Assembly (NCBI RefSeq): GCF_001261735.1
Contig: NZ_CVRP01000014.1
Location: 1 to 64,000, forward strand
DNA: 64,000 bases
From: Dysgonomonas sp. BGC7
Lineage (GTDB): Bacteria > Bacteroidota > Bacteroidia > Bacteroidales > Dysgonomonadaceae
Direction: 5' to 3'
Of this stretch, positions 27,103 to 35,847 are shown piece after piece. The notes below the pieces were generated by a model that was not told the origin of the DNA, did not search any database, and was given only the letters and a program-made list of their open reading frames with translations. The stretch's first letter is position 1, and each line of letters begins with the position of its first letter. The position numbers and the translations under genes were made by a program.

Positions 27103-27981
27103 ATGAAAACTCTTATCATCATTTTACTTATACTGAAGAATGTTATACCTTTCTATGCACAGGAAAAGAGGTTATTAAATATCTACAAAACCAAACCTCT
27201 ACAGAGTAGCGTTTCATTAGACAGTACACTAACTCCCAAGATCATTTTTTCACAGCCAAATACCGAACCATTAAAATACCAGAACAAAATCAATGTCGAT
27301 TTCGAAACCGAACAAAGATGCTTCAAATCGATGTACCCCAGATTAATTATACCCGTTACTTTTCTCGCTTACGGAATAATGGCACAGGAAAATCATTTGA
27401 TGAAGGAACTGGACAGAAGCACCAACCACGAAGTGGAGGAACATTATACACATCCAATGATATATGACGATTATCTTCAGTTTGTACCGGCTATTTCGGT
27501 CTATGGACTAAATCTGATAGGTATAAAGGGACAACACAACCTAAAGGATGTAACAGTGATTATGGCAACATCACATTTGCTAATGGCCGGAACGGTAAAT
27601 ATATTGAAGAGTACAACAAATGTATCACGCCCCGACAATTCGGCACGAAACTCTTTCCCTTCAGGCCATACTGCAACCAGTTTTGTGGGAGCACATATAT
27701 TATTCCGGGAATATATCGGGATATCTCCTTATATAGCTATCAGTGGATATCTGGTATCTTCTGCTACAGGTACGCTACGCGTGCTGAACAAAAGACATTG
27801 GGTGAGCGATGTCGCTATGGGCGCCGGAATAGGGATGCTTAGCGTGGAGGCAAGCTATTTATTACTGCCTGTTATCAACTCCGTTTTGTACCCGAATGCA
27901 GGTAAGCAAAAAAGTCAACTGGCTATAGTACCATCCATCGGCAAGAATGAATATGGAATGGGAATGGTATATGTATTTTAA
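27103..27981 (+). CDS. PAP2-family membrane phosphatase
   Basis: A 292-residue protein with an N-terminal signal or anchor and several hydrophobic helices in the second half. All three PAP2 motifs are present: K-x6-RP in LKSTTNVSRP, PSGH in NSFPSGHTA, and R-x5-H-x3-D in RVLNKRHWVSD. Family members dephosphorylate lipid phosphates such as undecaprenyl pyrophosphate, phosphatidate or lipid A at the periplasmic face. The long N-terminal region before the first motif (about 150 residues) is typical of Bacteroidota versions. It is transcribed alone, diverging from the wall-turnover cluster. The lipid substrate cannot be assigned. Confidence 0.85.
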   Translation: MKTLIIILLILKNVIPFYAQEKRLLNIYKTKPLQSSVSLDSTLTPKIIFSQPNTEPLKYQNKINVDFETEQRCFKSMYPRLIIPVTFLAYGIMAQENHLMKELDRSTNHEVEEHYTHPMIYDDYLQFVPAISVYGLNLIGIKGQHNLKDVTVIMATSHLLMAGTVNILKSTTNVSRPDNSARNSFPSGHTATSFVGAHILFREYIGISPYIAISGYLVSSATGTLRVLNKRHWVSDVAMGAGIGMLSVEASYLLLPVINSVLYPNAGKQKSQLAIVPSIGKNEYGMGMVYVF

Positions 27982-28019
27982 AAAAGTAATAACAGCGTGT
28001 AAAATAGAGACCTAAGACT

Positions 28020-28050
28020 TTTGTGTATTTCAAAAATATATTTACCTTTG
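28020..28050 (+). promoter_or_regulatory. rplS promoter
   Basis: TTTG at 28020-28023, 19 nt, then TACCTTTG at 28043-28050: an essentially perfect Bacteroidota housekeeping promoter. A start of transcription near 28057 would give an rplS leader of about 70 nt. Confidence 0.75.
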
Positions 28051-28126
28051 CATCCGCTTTGCGTAATCTCTGACGGGAGATACTCGTGTATATTGCGTAT
28101 ATTAACAACAAAACCATTATATAGTC

Positions 28127-28486
28127 ATGGATTTAATTAAAGTTGCTGAAGAAGCATTTGCCACAGGAAAAGAGTTTCCTTCATTCAAAAGTGGTGATAC
28201 GATTACAGTTGCTTACCGTATCAAAGAAGGTAACAAGGAGCGTGTGCAGCAGTATCGCGGAGTAGTTATCAAGATCGGTGGACATGGAACAAAAAAACGT
28301 TTTACTGTTCGTAAAATGTCTGATAACATTGGCGTAGAAAGAATTTTCCCTATCGAATCTCCATTTATTGACAGCATTGTAGTTAACAAAGTGGGTAAAG
28401 TTCGTCGTGCTAAATTGTATTACCTACGTGGTCTTACAGGTAAAAAAGCCAGAATCAAAGAAAAAAGAGTTAACACTAAAGCTTAA
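28127..28486 (+). CDS. rplS: 50S ribosomal protein L19
   Basis: A 119-residue protein at normal L19 length, basic, with the characteristic FKSGDTITVAYRIKEG and RVQQYRGVVI segments and a VGKVRRAKLYYLR block near the C-terminus. L19 sits at the 30S-50S interface. It has its own strong promoter and terminator, so it is monocistronic here, unlike the rpsP-rimM-trmD-rplS operon of many bacteria. Confidence 0.98.
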   Translation: MDLIKVAEEAFATGKEFPSFKSGDTITVAYRIKEGNKERVQQYRGVVIKIGGHGTKKRFTVRKMSDNIGVERIFPIESPFIDSIVVNKVGKVRRAKLYYLRGLTGKKARIKEKRVNTKA

Positions 28487-28521
28487 TTTCTTATTCTGTC
28501 TGTTGCACAGAAAAATATACG

Positions 28522-28554
28522 AAGAGCCTGTCTACAAAACAGGCTCTTTTTTTT
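28522..28554 (+). terminator. rplS terminator
   Basis: A 9-bp perfect stem (AAGAGCCTG / CAGGCTCTT) with a 9-nt loop is followed by a run of Ts, a classical intrinsic terminator 36 nt after the rplS stop. Confidence 0.9.
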
Positions 28555-28608
28555 CCTCTTTCATCATAAAATCTACAAACAAATGAAAATTAATCATCAT
28601 TCTCCGAA

Positions 28609-28637
28609 ATAGAAATTATAGGAAAAATAATTTCTAT
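28609..28637. repeat. 10-bp perfect inverted repeat upstream of hflX
   Basis: ATAGAAATTA and TAATTTCTAT flank a 9-nt spacer. The right arm touches TATCTTTA (28635-28642), a near match to the -7 element. It could be an operator or a 5' leader hairpin; there is no T-run, so a terminator is unlikely. Confidence 0.35.
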
Positions 28638-28684
28638 CTTTAACTTTTTCAATACCAATACATTTATACTTATCAGACTTTTAT

Positions 28685-29905
28685 ATGAAAGATTTTATAA
28701 TATCAGAATCAAAAAATAAAGAAGCAATCCTTGTAGGACTTATCACTCCTCAGCAAAATGAGGATCAGATAAAGGAATACCTTGATGAGCTTGCATTCCT
28801 TGCCGAAACAGCAGGAATAACCCCTGTGAAAAGCTTCACCCAAAAACTGGATTATGCAAATCCGGTTACCTTTGTAGGCACGGGGAAATTACAGGAAATA
28901 AAACAGCATATGGAGGACAACGAGATTGACCTTGTGATATTCGACGACGAGTTGTCTCCTAAGCAAATACGAAATATAGAAAAAGAGCTACAGGTAAAAA
29001 TACTTGACCGAACAAGTCTTATCCTCGACATCTTCGCCATGCGGGCTCAGACAGCCTATGCCAAAACGCAGGTAGAACTGGCTCAGTATCAGTATATGTT
29101 GCCACGCCTTACTCGTCTGTGGTCGCATCTCGACCGCCAGCGCGGAGGGGGTGTAATGATGCGTGGTGTGGGAGAAACACAGTTGGAAACAGACCGCCGT
29201 ATAATTACAGAGAAAATAGCAAAGCTGAAAGAAGACCTGAAAGGAATAGACAGACAAATGGCTTCGCAACGGAAGAACAGGGGAAAGATGGTGCGTGTAG
29301 CCCTTGTAGGATATACCAATGTGGGCAAATCTACATTGATGAACCTCCTGAGTAAATCGGAGGTGTTTGCCGAAAATAAGCTATTTGCGACACTGGACAC
29401 TACCGTGCGAAAAGTGATAATAGACAATCTGCCATTCCTACTTTCCGATACTGTGGGATTTATACGAAAACTGCCTACACATCTGGTAGAATCGTTCAAA
29501 TCGACATTAGACGAAGTTAGAGAGGCTGACCTGCTTCTGCATGTTGTAGATATTTCTCATCCAAACTTCGAGGAACAGATAGAGGTAGTAAACAGCACCC
29601 TGCTCGATATCGACAAAACGGAAAAGCCGACAATACTTGTTTTCAACAAGATAGATGCATTCACCTACAAGCCAAAAGACGAAGACGATCTGACTCCAAT
29701 GACTAGAGAGAACATATCGCTGGACGAACTGAAAAAGTCGTGGATGAACAAGATGCACGATGATTGTATATTTATATCGGCAAAGGAGAAGGTCAACCTA
29801 GAAGAACTGAAAACAAAGGTATACGACAGGGTAAAGGCTATACATATAGAGCGTTACCCGTACAACGACTTTTTGTTTCAGAAATATGATGAGGAAGCAG
29901 AATAA
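28685..29905 (+). CDS. hflX: Ribosome-associated GTPase HflX
   Basis: A 406-residue GTPase that binds the 50S subunit and splits or rescues stalled ribosomes. The N-terminal HflX domain (about 1-190) includes GGVMMRGVGETQLETDRR. The G domain follows with G1 GYTNVGKST, G3 DTVGFI and G4 NKID (LVFNKIDAF). The C-terminal part is complete, and the length is normal. The prmC start lies 2 nt after its stop, so the two translation-related genes form an operon. Confidence 0.96.
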   Translation: MKDFIISESKNKEAILVGLITPQQNEDQIKEYLDELAFLAETAGITPVKSFTQKLDYANPVTFVGTGKLQEIKQHMEDNEIDLVIFDDELSPKQIRNIEKELQVKILDRTSLILDIFAMRAQTAYAKTQVELAQYQYMLPRLTRLWSHLDRQRGGGVMMRGVGETQLETDRRIITEKIAKLKEDLKGIDRQMASQRKNRGKMVRVALVGYTNVGKSTLMNLLSKSEVFAENKLFATLDTTVRKVIIDNLPFLLSDTVGFIRKLPTHLVESFKSTLDEVREADLLLHVVDISHPNFEEQIEVVNSTLLDIDKTEKPTILVFNKIDAFTYKPKDEDDLTPMTRENISLDELKKSWMNKMHDDCIFISAKEKVNLEELKTKVYDRVKAIHIERYPYNDFLFQKYDEEAE

Positions 29906-29907
29906 AC

Positions 29908-30750
29908 ATGCACTTACTCGTCGACTATATAAAAAAATCACTTGAAGCGTATTATCCCGGAGACGAAATTCCGGGGTATACACGCATCATTATAGAACAC
30001 ATCACAGGAAAAACCTATTCGAAGGCAATGCTGGAAGGCAATGCTCTGACAAAAGAGCAGCAGGAATATATCCACACCATTGTAGACAGGCTGAAACAAT
30101 ACGAACCGATACAATATATTCTGGGAGAAACAGAGTTTTTCGGACTACCATTCTCCGTAAATGAGAATGTACTGATTCCTCGTCCCGAAACGGAAGAACT
30201 TATTGAACTTATACTAAATGAAAATAAGCAACCTAATCTATCGGTACTAGATATAGGAACAGGTAGCGGCGCTATCGCTATTGCTTTGGCAAAGCATCTC
30301 AGGGAAGCTAAAGTGTCTGCATGGGATATTTCTCAAAATGCACTAGAGGTAGCCGGACGAAATTCTAAAACTAATGAAACAAATATCTATTTTCGAGCTA
30401 TAGATGTTCTTAAGAAATATCCACGAGACGAAAAATTTGATATAATAGTCAGCAATCCGCCTTATGTCCTCGAAAGTGAGAAAGCAGAGATGGAACAAAA
30501 CGTGTTAGACTACGAGCCTCATCTGGCCCTTTTTGTACCCAACGACAAAGCTTTGTTGTTTTACGAACGCATAGCCGAGATTGCTCTCGATATACTGAAG
30601 CCTCAGGGAAAGCTCTATTTTGAGATAAACAGAGCAAAAGGACACGAAGTGTTGGAAATGCTAAAAGATAAAGGATTTTCCGACATAGCTCTGTTTCAAG
30701 ATCTAAGCCGAAATGACAGGATGGTGAAAGCAACAAAACTTTATCTATAA
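29908..30750 (+). CDS. prmC: Release factor N5-glutamine methyltransferase
   Basis: A 280-residue enzyme that methylates the Gln of the GGQ motif in release factors RF1 and RF2, using S-adenosylmethionine. The N-terminal helical bundle is followed by the SAM motif LDIGTGSGAIAIALA and the catalytic NPPY motif (VSNPPYV). Length and layout are typical. It follows hflX after 2 nt. Confidence 0.95.
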   Translation: MHLLVDYIKKSLEAYYPGDEIPGYTRIIIEHITGKTYSKAMLEGNALTKEQQEYIHTIVDRLKQYEPIQYILGETEFFGLPFSVNENVLIPRPETEELIELILNENKQPNLSVLDIGTGSGAIAIALAKHLREAKVSAWDISQNALEVAGRNSKTNETNIYFRAIDVLKKYPRDEKFDIIVSNPPYVLESEKAEMEQNVLDYEPHLALFVPNDKALLFYERIAEIALDILKPQGKLYFEINRAKGHEVLEMLKDKGFSDIALFQDLSRNDRMVKATKLYL

Positions 30751-30753
30751 GGG

Positions 30754-30893
30754 AAGTCCCTCCAAACCTTTCCGAAAGAGAGGCTTAGCGAAGCCAATAC
30801 TGATCAGCTAACAGTAATCAGTCAGCAGTTAGTATAGGAGGTATATTTCTTGTGTCAGCTGGATCTCCCCTCTGGAGAGATGAAGAGGGACTT
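30754..30893. repeat. Degenerate intergenic palindromic element
   Basis: The non-coding gap between prmC and recX is bounded by a perfect 9-bp inverted repeat, AAGTCCCTC (30754-30762) and GAGGGACTT (30885-30893). It contains inner palindromic sequence such as CTCCCCTCTGGAGAG and the imperfectly self-complementary block 30801-30838. The layout resembles the interspersed intergenic palindromes or MITE-like elements of Bacteroidota. No reading frame is present. Copy number in the genome cannot be judged from this window. Confidence 0.45.
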
Positions 30894-30968
30894 GATAATG
30901 TACAACTTTGTAAGGTTTTAGTTAAAATTATGTTTTTCAGAAACGATCAGATTAGTTGAACTTTGGAA

Positions 30969-31475
30969 ATGAAAGATTCAATAAACAAAAGGACAATAAC
31001 CGAACCACAGGCACTCAACCGAATAGCAGCCTATTGTTCACGAGCCGAACGATGCGAATATGATATCCGCAAAAAGCTTGTAGCATGGGGATTGCCCGAT
31101 GATGCCATTAAAAGAATTACAGACCGGCTGAAAAAAGAAAAATTTCTGGATGACGCTCGCTTTGCCCGAGGATTTATTAACGACAAACTGAAATTCAATA
31201 AATGGGGGCGCACTAAGATCATATACGAGCTTCGTAAACGAAATATACCTGATTCTGTCTACAATCCGATACTCGACGAATTGTCAGGCGATGAATTTGA
31301 AAATCAACTGATGTACATCCTTTCCATTAAGGTCAAATCTGTAAAAGCAAAAACAGAATACGAGAAAAAGACCAAACTTATCCGTTTTGCTCTTGGGCGT
31401 GGTTTTTCTATGGATATGAGTATCAAATGTGTGGATAAGCTATTAGGAGGCGACTATGAAGAGTATAATTCATAA
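30969..31475 (+). CDS. recX: Regulatory protein RecX
   Basis: A 168-residue helical protein that caps and inhibits RecA filaments. It shows the repeated three-helix pattern of RecX: CSRAERCEYDIRKKL, then KKEKFLDDARFARGFINDK and KWGRTKIIYELRKR. The ATG at 30969 is preferred over an in-frame TTG at 30963. The gene overlaps the ComF-like gene by 20 nt, so translation is coupled. recA is not in the window. Confidence 0.92.
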   Translation: MKDSINKRTITEPQALNRIAAYCSRAERCEYDIRKKLVAWGLPDDAIKRITDRLKKEKFLDDARFARGFINDKLKFNKWGRTKIIYELRKRNIPDSVYNPILDELSGDEFENQLMYILSIKVKSVKAKTEYEKKTKLIRFALGRGFSMDMSIKCVDKLLGGDYEEYNS

Positions 31476-32145
31476 CTTTTTGAGCCTCTTTTTCCCCGAC
31501 CTGTGCGTTGTATGCAAAGACAGATTGTCGGAAGGAGAAACTCATATCTGCAGCAATTGTCTTATCTTATTGCCTAAGACGAACTTCCATTTGCAACCGG
31601 ACAATCGTCTCGAGCAATTTTTTGCAGGGCGAATTCCCTTCAAGCGTATTGCCGCCTATGCCTATTTTCTAAAAGGAGGCAGCATTCAGAATATTATACA
31701 TGAACTTAAATACAACCGTAATCCCGAAATAGGGGTTTTTATAGGAAAGTTATGTGGCGAAAATATAAAAGACAGTGATTTTGCTTCATCTATAGACCTT
31801 CTTATTCCCGTTCCTTTGCATCCGAAAAGAGAAAAACAAAGGGGATATAATCAGTCTCTCGAGATATGTAAAGGAATATCTGAAATAACGCAGATCCCTA
31901 TAGATAGCGGTACTCTCACCAGAACGGTGAATAATCAATCGCAGACAAAAAATTCTCGTTTCGACCGTTGGAAAAATGTTGAGGATATTTTCACTCTGAC
32001 AAATATTGAGAGCTTTCAGAACAAGCATATCTTGCTAGTAGATGATGTGATTACAACAGGATCTACCCTAGAGTCGTGTGCAAAAGAGATTCTCAAAAGC
32101 GAGGGTGTAAAGATTAGTATCTTTGCCGTAGGAACAGCCAACTGA
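31456..32145 (+). CDS. comF: ComF-family phosphoribosyltransferase-like protein
   Basis: A 229-residue protein with an N-terminal four-Cys zinc motif (CVVC ... CSNC) and a C-terminal PRTase fold with the PRPP-binding loop LLVDDVITTGST. ComF proteins take part in uptake or processing of single-stranded DNA during natural transformation in several bacteria; in Bacteroidota the role is not established. Its coupling to recX supports a link to DNA recombination. Family assignment is firm, process assignment tentative. Confidence 0.9.
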   Translation: MKSIIHNFLSLFFPDLCVVCKDRLSEGETHICSNCLILLPKTNFHLQPDNRLEQFFAGRIPFKRIAAYAYFLKGGSIQNIIHELKYNRNPEIGVFIGKLCGENIKDSDFASSIDLLIPVPLHPKREKQRGYNQSLEICKGISEITQIPIDSGTLTRTVNNQSQTKNSRFDRWKNVEDIFTLTNIESFQNKHILLVDDVITTGSTLESCAKEILKSEGVKISIFAVGTAN

Positions 32146-32356
32146 GATAATAAATAGAAAGAACTATAGTTCGGCAAATAAACATTGAATAACACAAAGA
32201 TTAAATTATCAATGATATAGAGTCAATTCTTTTGTCAAAGCGACTTCGAATTGTTCTATGAAGTCTCAAAGAGTAATATTTAAGAAAAAGTATAAAACTG
32301 TCACTTTTGTCACTTTTTAGTTAAAATCAGAATATAGAAATCTTAAAAGCTGATAC

Positions 32357-32386
32357 TTTGTAACTCGTAAGATATTTTTACCTTTG
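32357..32386 (+). promoter_or_regulatory. hisS promoter
   Basis: TTTG at 32357-32360, 18 nt, then TACCTTTG at 32379-32386. The spacing is one short of the usual 19-21. The -7 box is exact and lies 30 nt before the hisS ATG, implying a short leader. I see nothing else in the rest of the gap from 32146. Confidence 0.65.
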
Positions 32387-32416
32387 TACTCCAATAATAT
32401 TTTGAATACTAAAGCT

Positions 32417-33781
32417 ATGTCACAACCTTCAATTCCTAAAGGAACAAGAGATTTTTCGCCAGAAGAAATGGCGAAACGCAACTATATTTTCGACACCATC
32501 CGCGAAGTATATAAGTTGTACGGTTTTCGGCAAATTGAAACTCCTGCAATGGAGAATTTATCAACACTGATGGGAAAATACGGAGAAGAAGGAGATAAGC
32601 TATTGTTCAAAATACTTAATTCGGGAGACTATCTCAAAGGCATTTCAGACGAAGAACTAACAGAAAGAAACGTTACCCGCCTAGCTACAAAACTCAGCGA
32701 AAAGGGTCTCCGCTACGATCTTACTGTGCCGTTTGCACGCTACGTGGTAATGCACCGCAACGAGATTACATTTCCGTTCCGCAGATACCAGATACAACCG
32801 GTATGGCGTGCCGATCGTCCCCAAAAAGGGCGCTATCGCGAATTTTTCCAATGCGACGCAGACATTGTGGGGTCAGACTCTCTTATCAATGAAGTAGAGC
32901 TGATCCAGATAATAGACGAAGTATTCAATCGCTTTGGCATTCGGGTATGTATAAAACTAAACAACAGAAAGATACTATCAGGTATTGCCGAAATAATAGG
33001 AGAATTGGATAAGATTGTAGACATCACTGTTGCTATCGACAAGCTTGACAAAATAGGATTGGATAAAGTAAATGAAGAGCTGGCTTCTAAAGCGATATCA
33101 GCAAAAGCCATAGAGCAACTACAACCCATTATTATGCTGCAAGGCACTAATGAAGAAAAGCTTGTAATTCTGAAAGAAGTTTTAAAAGACTCTCGGATAG
33201 GTCAAGAGGGTGTAGAGGAACTTGCGTTTATACTAAACAAACTGAAAGTAACGGGTATTCGCTCCGAACTTGATCTCGATCTCACCCTTGCCCGTGGGCT
33301 GAACTACTACACAGGAGCTATTATAGAAGTGAAAGCTCTCGATGTGCAAATAGGAAGTATTACCGGAGGTGGACGTTACGATAATCTGACAGGTATTTTT
33401 GGACTTTCGGGAGTGTCGGGGGTCGGAATTTCTTTTGGTGCCGACCGCATATTCGACGTACTCAACCAGCTCGACCTCTATCCCAAAAACTCGATACAAA
33501 ACACGAAAGTACTGTTTGTCAACTTTGGGGAGAATGAAGAAAACCACATCTTCTCTGTAATTGCAAAAATACGCAAAGTTGGTATCTCTGCAGAAATATA
33601 TCCGGAAGCAGCAAAGATGAAGAAACAAATGTCTTATGCCGATTCCAATAATATACCTTATGTTGCTATAATAGGGGAAAATGAGATACAGGAAAACAAA
33701 GTAACTCTCAAAAACATGACCAGCGGCGAACAAAAACTACTGACAATAGAGGATTTTATCAGAGAACTATCTCAGTCATAA
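32417..33781 (+). CDS. hisS: Histidyl-tRNA synthetase
   Basis: A 454-residue class II aminoacyl-tRNA synthetase. Motif 2 region [15 protein letters not shown], followed by [12 protein letters not shown], and the histidine-specific ARGLNYYTG and GGGRYDNL motifs are present. A C-terminal anticodon-binding domain starts near residue 355. The ATG at 32417 opens [13 protein letters not shown], the usual N-terminus; upstream in-frame codons lie within the promoter and are not used. It stands alone between comF and the dcw cluster. Confidence 0.97.
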   Translation: MSQPSIPKGTRDFSPEEMAKRNYIFDTIREVYKLYGFRQIETPAMENLSTLMGKYGEEGDKLLFKILNSGDYLKGISDEELTERNVTRLATKLSEKGLRYDLTVPFARYVVMHRNEITFPFRRYQIQPVWRADRPQKGRYREFFQCDADIVGSDSLINEVELIQIIDEVFNRFGIRVCIKLNNRKILSGIAEIIGELDKIVDITVAIDKLDKIGLDKVNEELASKAISAKAIEQLQPIIMLQGTNEEKLVILKEVLKDSRIGQEGVEELAFILNKLKVTGIRSELDLDLTLARGLNYYTGAIIEVKALDVQIGSITGGGRYDNLTGIFGLSGVSGVGISFGADRIFDVLNQLDLYPKNSIQNTKVLFVNFGENEENHIFSVIAKIRKVGISAEIYPEAAKMKKQMSYADSNNIPYVAIIGENEIQENKVTLKNMTSGEQKLLTIEDFIRELSQS

Positions 33782-34030
33782 TCATAGAGAAATACTTATA
33801 CATAAAGTGCTCTTATCTAGAGTTATTAGATAAAAGTTACCTGAAAACACCATATTTATTAAAACCGGGTAAGCTCTCAATCCGAACTATCTGAGAAAGA
33901 ATGCATAAGACTTCCCGCCCCTTTTGTTAATAACCTGTTGATATCTTTACATAAAAATCTAATAATTAGCACACTAACACTGTTAATAACTTACTAACAG
34001 GCTGTTGATAAGTTTTTCGGCATTTTTAAG
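33782..34030. other. AT-rich intergenic region before the dcw cluster
   Basis: No gene is visible. A weak 7-bp hairpin (TTATCTA / TAGATAA, 33813-33833) without a T-run follows hisS. From about 33925 to 34020 the sequence repeats near-identical units, TGTTAATAAC and CTGTTGATA(A), twice each. These resemble degenerate DnaA boxes (TTATCCACA on the other strand) but none is exact. Confidence 0.4.
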
Positions 34031-34055
34031 TGGGGAAAAGTGGGGAAAAGTGTTT
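34031..34055 (+). promoter_or_regulatory. MraZ operator (TGGGG direct repeats)
   Basis: TGGGGAAAAGTGGGGAAAAG is followed by TGTTT: two perfect TGGGG boxes and a third degenerate one, each 10 bp apart. This matches the MraZ site, TGGGN repeated with 5-nt spacers, known from E. coli. It lies 75 nt before the mraZ ATG, just upstream of the probable -7 box TACCTTTA (34064-34071). Autoregulation of the dcw operon by MraZ is expected. Confidence 0.75.
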
Positions 34056-34063
34056 TATTTTTA

Positions 34064-34071
34064 TACCTTTA
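34064..34071 (+). promoter_or_regulatory. Possible -7 element of the dcw operon (TACCTTTA)
   Basis: Seven of eight positions match TAnnTTTG. It lies 38 nt before the mraZ start and directly downstream of the TGGGG repeats, so bound MraZ would cover the -33 region. No good -33 TTTG is present. Confidence 0.4.
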
Positions 34072-34109
34072 CCATCGTTTAGCGTATATTGTTAAAATAC
34101 AAAGTATTA

Positions 34110-34571
34110 ATGTTGCAATTTCTAGGAAATATAGAAGCCAAAATCGATGCAAAAGCCCGAATTTTTGTACCGGCAGCTTTTAGGAAGATATTACAATCTT
34201 CTGCCCAAAACACATTGATACTCAGGAAAGATATATTTCAGGACTGCCTTGTGCTCTATCCTCTGCAGGTATGGGACGACGAAGTTGCAAAATTACGCTC
34301 ACGGCTAAACAGGTGGGACAAAGAGCAGCAAGCTCTTTTCAGACAATTCGTTGTTGATGCTGAACGTCTCGAAATGGATGCCAATGGACGGATTCTCATT
34401 CCGAAACGGTATTGTCAGATGATAGGTGTTACCTCTGATGTGAGATTCCTTGGTGTAGACAACACAATCGAAATATGGAATAACGATTCTCTGGAACAAA
34501 CTCTGATAGATGCAGATGCCTTTAGCTCCCGAATTCAGGCATTGATGAACAATGACCCACAAAACGACTAA
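34110..34571 (+). CDS. mraZ: Transcriptional regulator MraZ
   Basis: A 153-residue protein with two SpoVT/AbrB-like domains: IEAKIDAKARIFVPAAFR at the start and the second repeat LEMDANGRILIPKRY near residue 90. MraZ binds TGGGN repeats before its own gene and represses or tunes the division and wall cluster; matching repeats are present at 34031-34055. The ATG at 34110 is preferred over an in-frame TTG at 34089 because it starts the conserved MLQFLGNIEAKIDAK. rsmH begins 5 nt downstream. Confidence 0.95.
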   Translation: MLQFLGNIEAKIDAKARIFVPAAFRKILQSSAQNTLILRKDIFQDCLVLYPLQVWDDEVAKLRSRLNRWDKEQQALFRQFVVDAERLEMDANGRILIPKRYCQMIGVTSDVRFLGVDNTIEIWNNDSLEQTLIDADAFSSRIQALMNNDPQND

Positions 34572-34576
34572 CCATT

Positions 34577-35488
34577 ATGGAACAAATGTATCATGTACCT
34601 GTACTACTCAAAGAAAGTGTGGACGGAATGAATATTCGCCCTGACAGTACTTGCGTAGACGTTACATTCGGAGGAGGAGGCCATTCGAGAGAAATACTTT
34701 CTCGCCTGAATAATAAAGGACATCTATACGCCTTCGATCAGGATGAAGATGCGATAGACAATATACAAAACGACAGTAGATTCACCTTTATTCGTGGCAA
34801 TTTCAGATTTCTAAAAAACTTCATAAAGTACCATGATGTAGACGGAGTAGATGCCATTCTTGCCGACTTAGGAGTATCGTCTCATCATTTCGACGACGAA
34901 GGACGTGGATTCTCTTTCCGCTTCGAAGATAGTGATTTGGATATGCGCATGAACCAGAACGGAAGAAAGACCGCTGCATACATATTAAACAACTATACAG
35001 AAGAACAGTTGGCTGATATATTCTACCTGTACGGAGAACTGAAACAGTCGAGACGCATTGCTTCTGCAATAGTAAAGACAAGAAAGGAAAAGTCTTATAA
35101 AAAAATAAGCGACCTCCTAACGACCTTCGCACCGCTTATACCCAGAGGCGAAAAAGAAAAGAAGATGCTGGCACAAGCATTTCAGGCGTTACGCATCGAA
35201 GTGAATGAAGAAATGGAAGCATTGAGGGAAATGCTGGAACAGGCTCTCGAAATATTGAAACCGGGAGGCCGGCTATCTGTAATAACGTATCATTCGCTCG
35301 AGGATCGTATGGTAAAGAACTTTTTCAAAACAGGTAACTTTGAAGGAAAGATAGAAAAAGACTTTTACGGAAACTTTGAAACTCCTTTCCGACTCATAAA
35401 CAACAAGGTAATCATACCTTCCAAAGATGAAGAGAACATAAACCCTCGCTCGAGGAGTGCAAAGTTGAGGATAGTAGAAAAAATTTGA
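34577..35488 (+). CDS. rsmH: 16S rRNA (cytosine-1402-N4) methyltransferase
   Basis: A 303-residue enzyme (also MraW) that methylates C1402 in the ribosomal P site. Visible motifs are YHVPVLLKESVDGM at the start, the SAM-binding VDVTFGGGGHSREIL, LADLGVSSHHFD, and LSVITYHSLEDRMVK near the end. Length is normal. It follows mraZ by 5 nt and ends 17 nt before the ftsL ATG. Confidence 0.97.
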   Translation: MEQMYHVPVLLKESVDGMNIRPDSTCVDVTFGGGGHSREILSRLNNKGHLYAFDQDEDAIDNIQNDSRFTFIRGNFRFLKNFIKYHDVDGVDAILADLGVSSHHFDDEGRGFSFRFEDSDLDMRMNQNGRKTAAYILNNYTEEQLADIFYLYGELKQSRRIASAIVKTRKEKSYKKISDLLTTFAPLIPRGEKEKKMLAQAFQALRIEVNEEMEALREMLEQALEILKPGGRLSVITYHSLEDRMVKNFFKTGNFEGKIEKDFYGNFETPFRLINNKVIIPSKDEENINPRSRSAKLRIVEKI

Positions 35489-35505
35489 TAGCAATACAGC
35501 AAAGG

Positions 35506-35832
35506 ATGAAAGCAAAAGACATAAAAAAGAAAATAATGTATATTCTGGGAGGAACAGTCCTCACAGAAGATTTCTTCTGGAAAAATGCCCGATTCATCGC
35601 TACTGTTTTCATCATAATTGTTTTATATATAAGCAACAGATACAGCTGTATCGAAAAAATGGCGAAAATAGAATCGCTTCAATACGAGCTAAAAGATGCT
35701 AAATACGAATCTCTTACCATATCCTCTCAACTGATGGGAGTAAGCAGAGAATCGAAAGTAGAAGAACTGGTTCTGAAAAACGGAGTCGAAATTAAACTGA
35801 CAAAAGACCCTACTTACAAAATCAAAGAATAA
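35506..35832 (+). CDS. ftsL: FtsL-like divisome protein
   Basis: A 108-residue bitopic protein with a basic cytoplasmic N-terminus, one membrane helix (FIATVFIIIVLYISN, about 33-47) and a periplasmic heptad-rich segment. Sequence conservation of FtsL is low; the call rests on size, topology and position between rsmH and ftsI. In family terms it links FtsQ/FtsB with FtsW-FtsI. The ATG at 35506 is preferred over an in-frame TTG at 35485 that would overlap the rsmH stop. Confidence 0.88.
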   Translation: MKAKDIKKKIMYILGGTVLTEDFFWKNARFIATVFIIIVLYISNRYSCIEKMAKIESLQYELKDAKYESLTISSQLMGVSRESKVEELVLKNGVEIKLTKDPTYKIKE

Positions 35833-35847
35833 AAGACTAAGATATAT

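Noticed and set aside
30963-30968. Upstream TTG start for recX (and similar TTG starts for hisS, mraZ and ftsL)
   Set aside because: Each lies just ahead of an in-frame ATG that begins the conserved N-terminus; some would fall in promoter sequence or overlap the preceding gene.
33233-33733. Open frame of 166 codons antisense to hisS
   Set aside because: Complementary to a conserved essential gene; no homology or start context of its own.
33782-34109. Possible chromosomal origin (DnaA-like repeats, AT-rich)
   Set aside because: No exact DnaA box, and no dnaA, dnaN or gidA neighbour is seen; the gap is better explained as the dcw control region.
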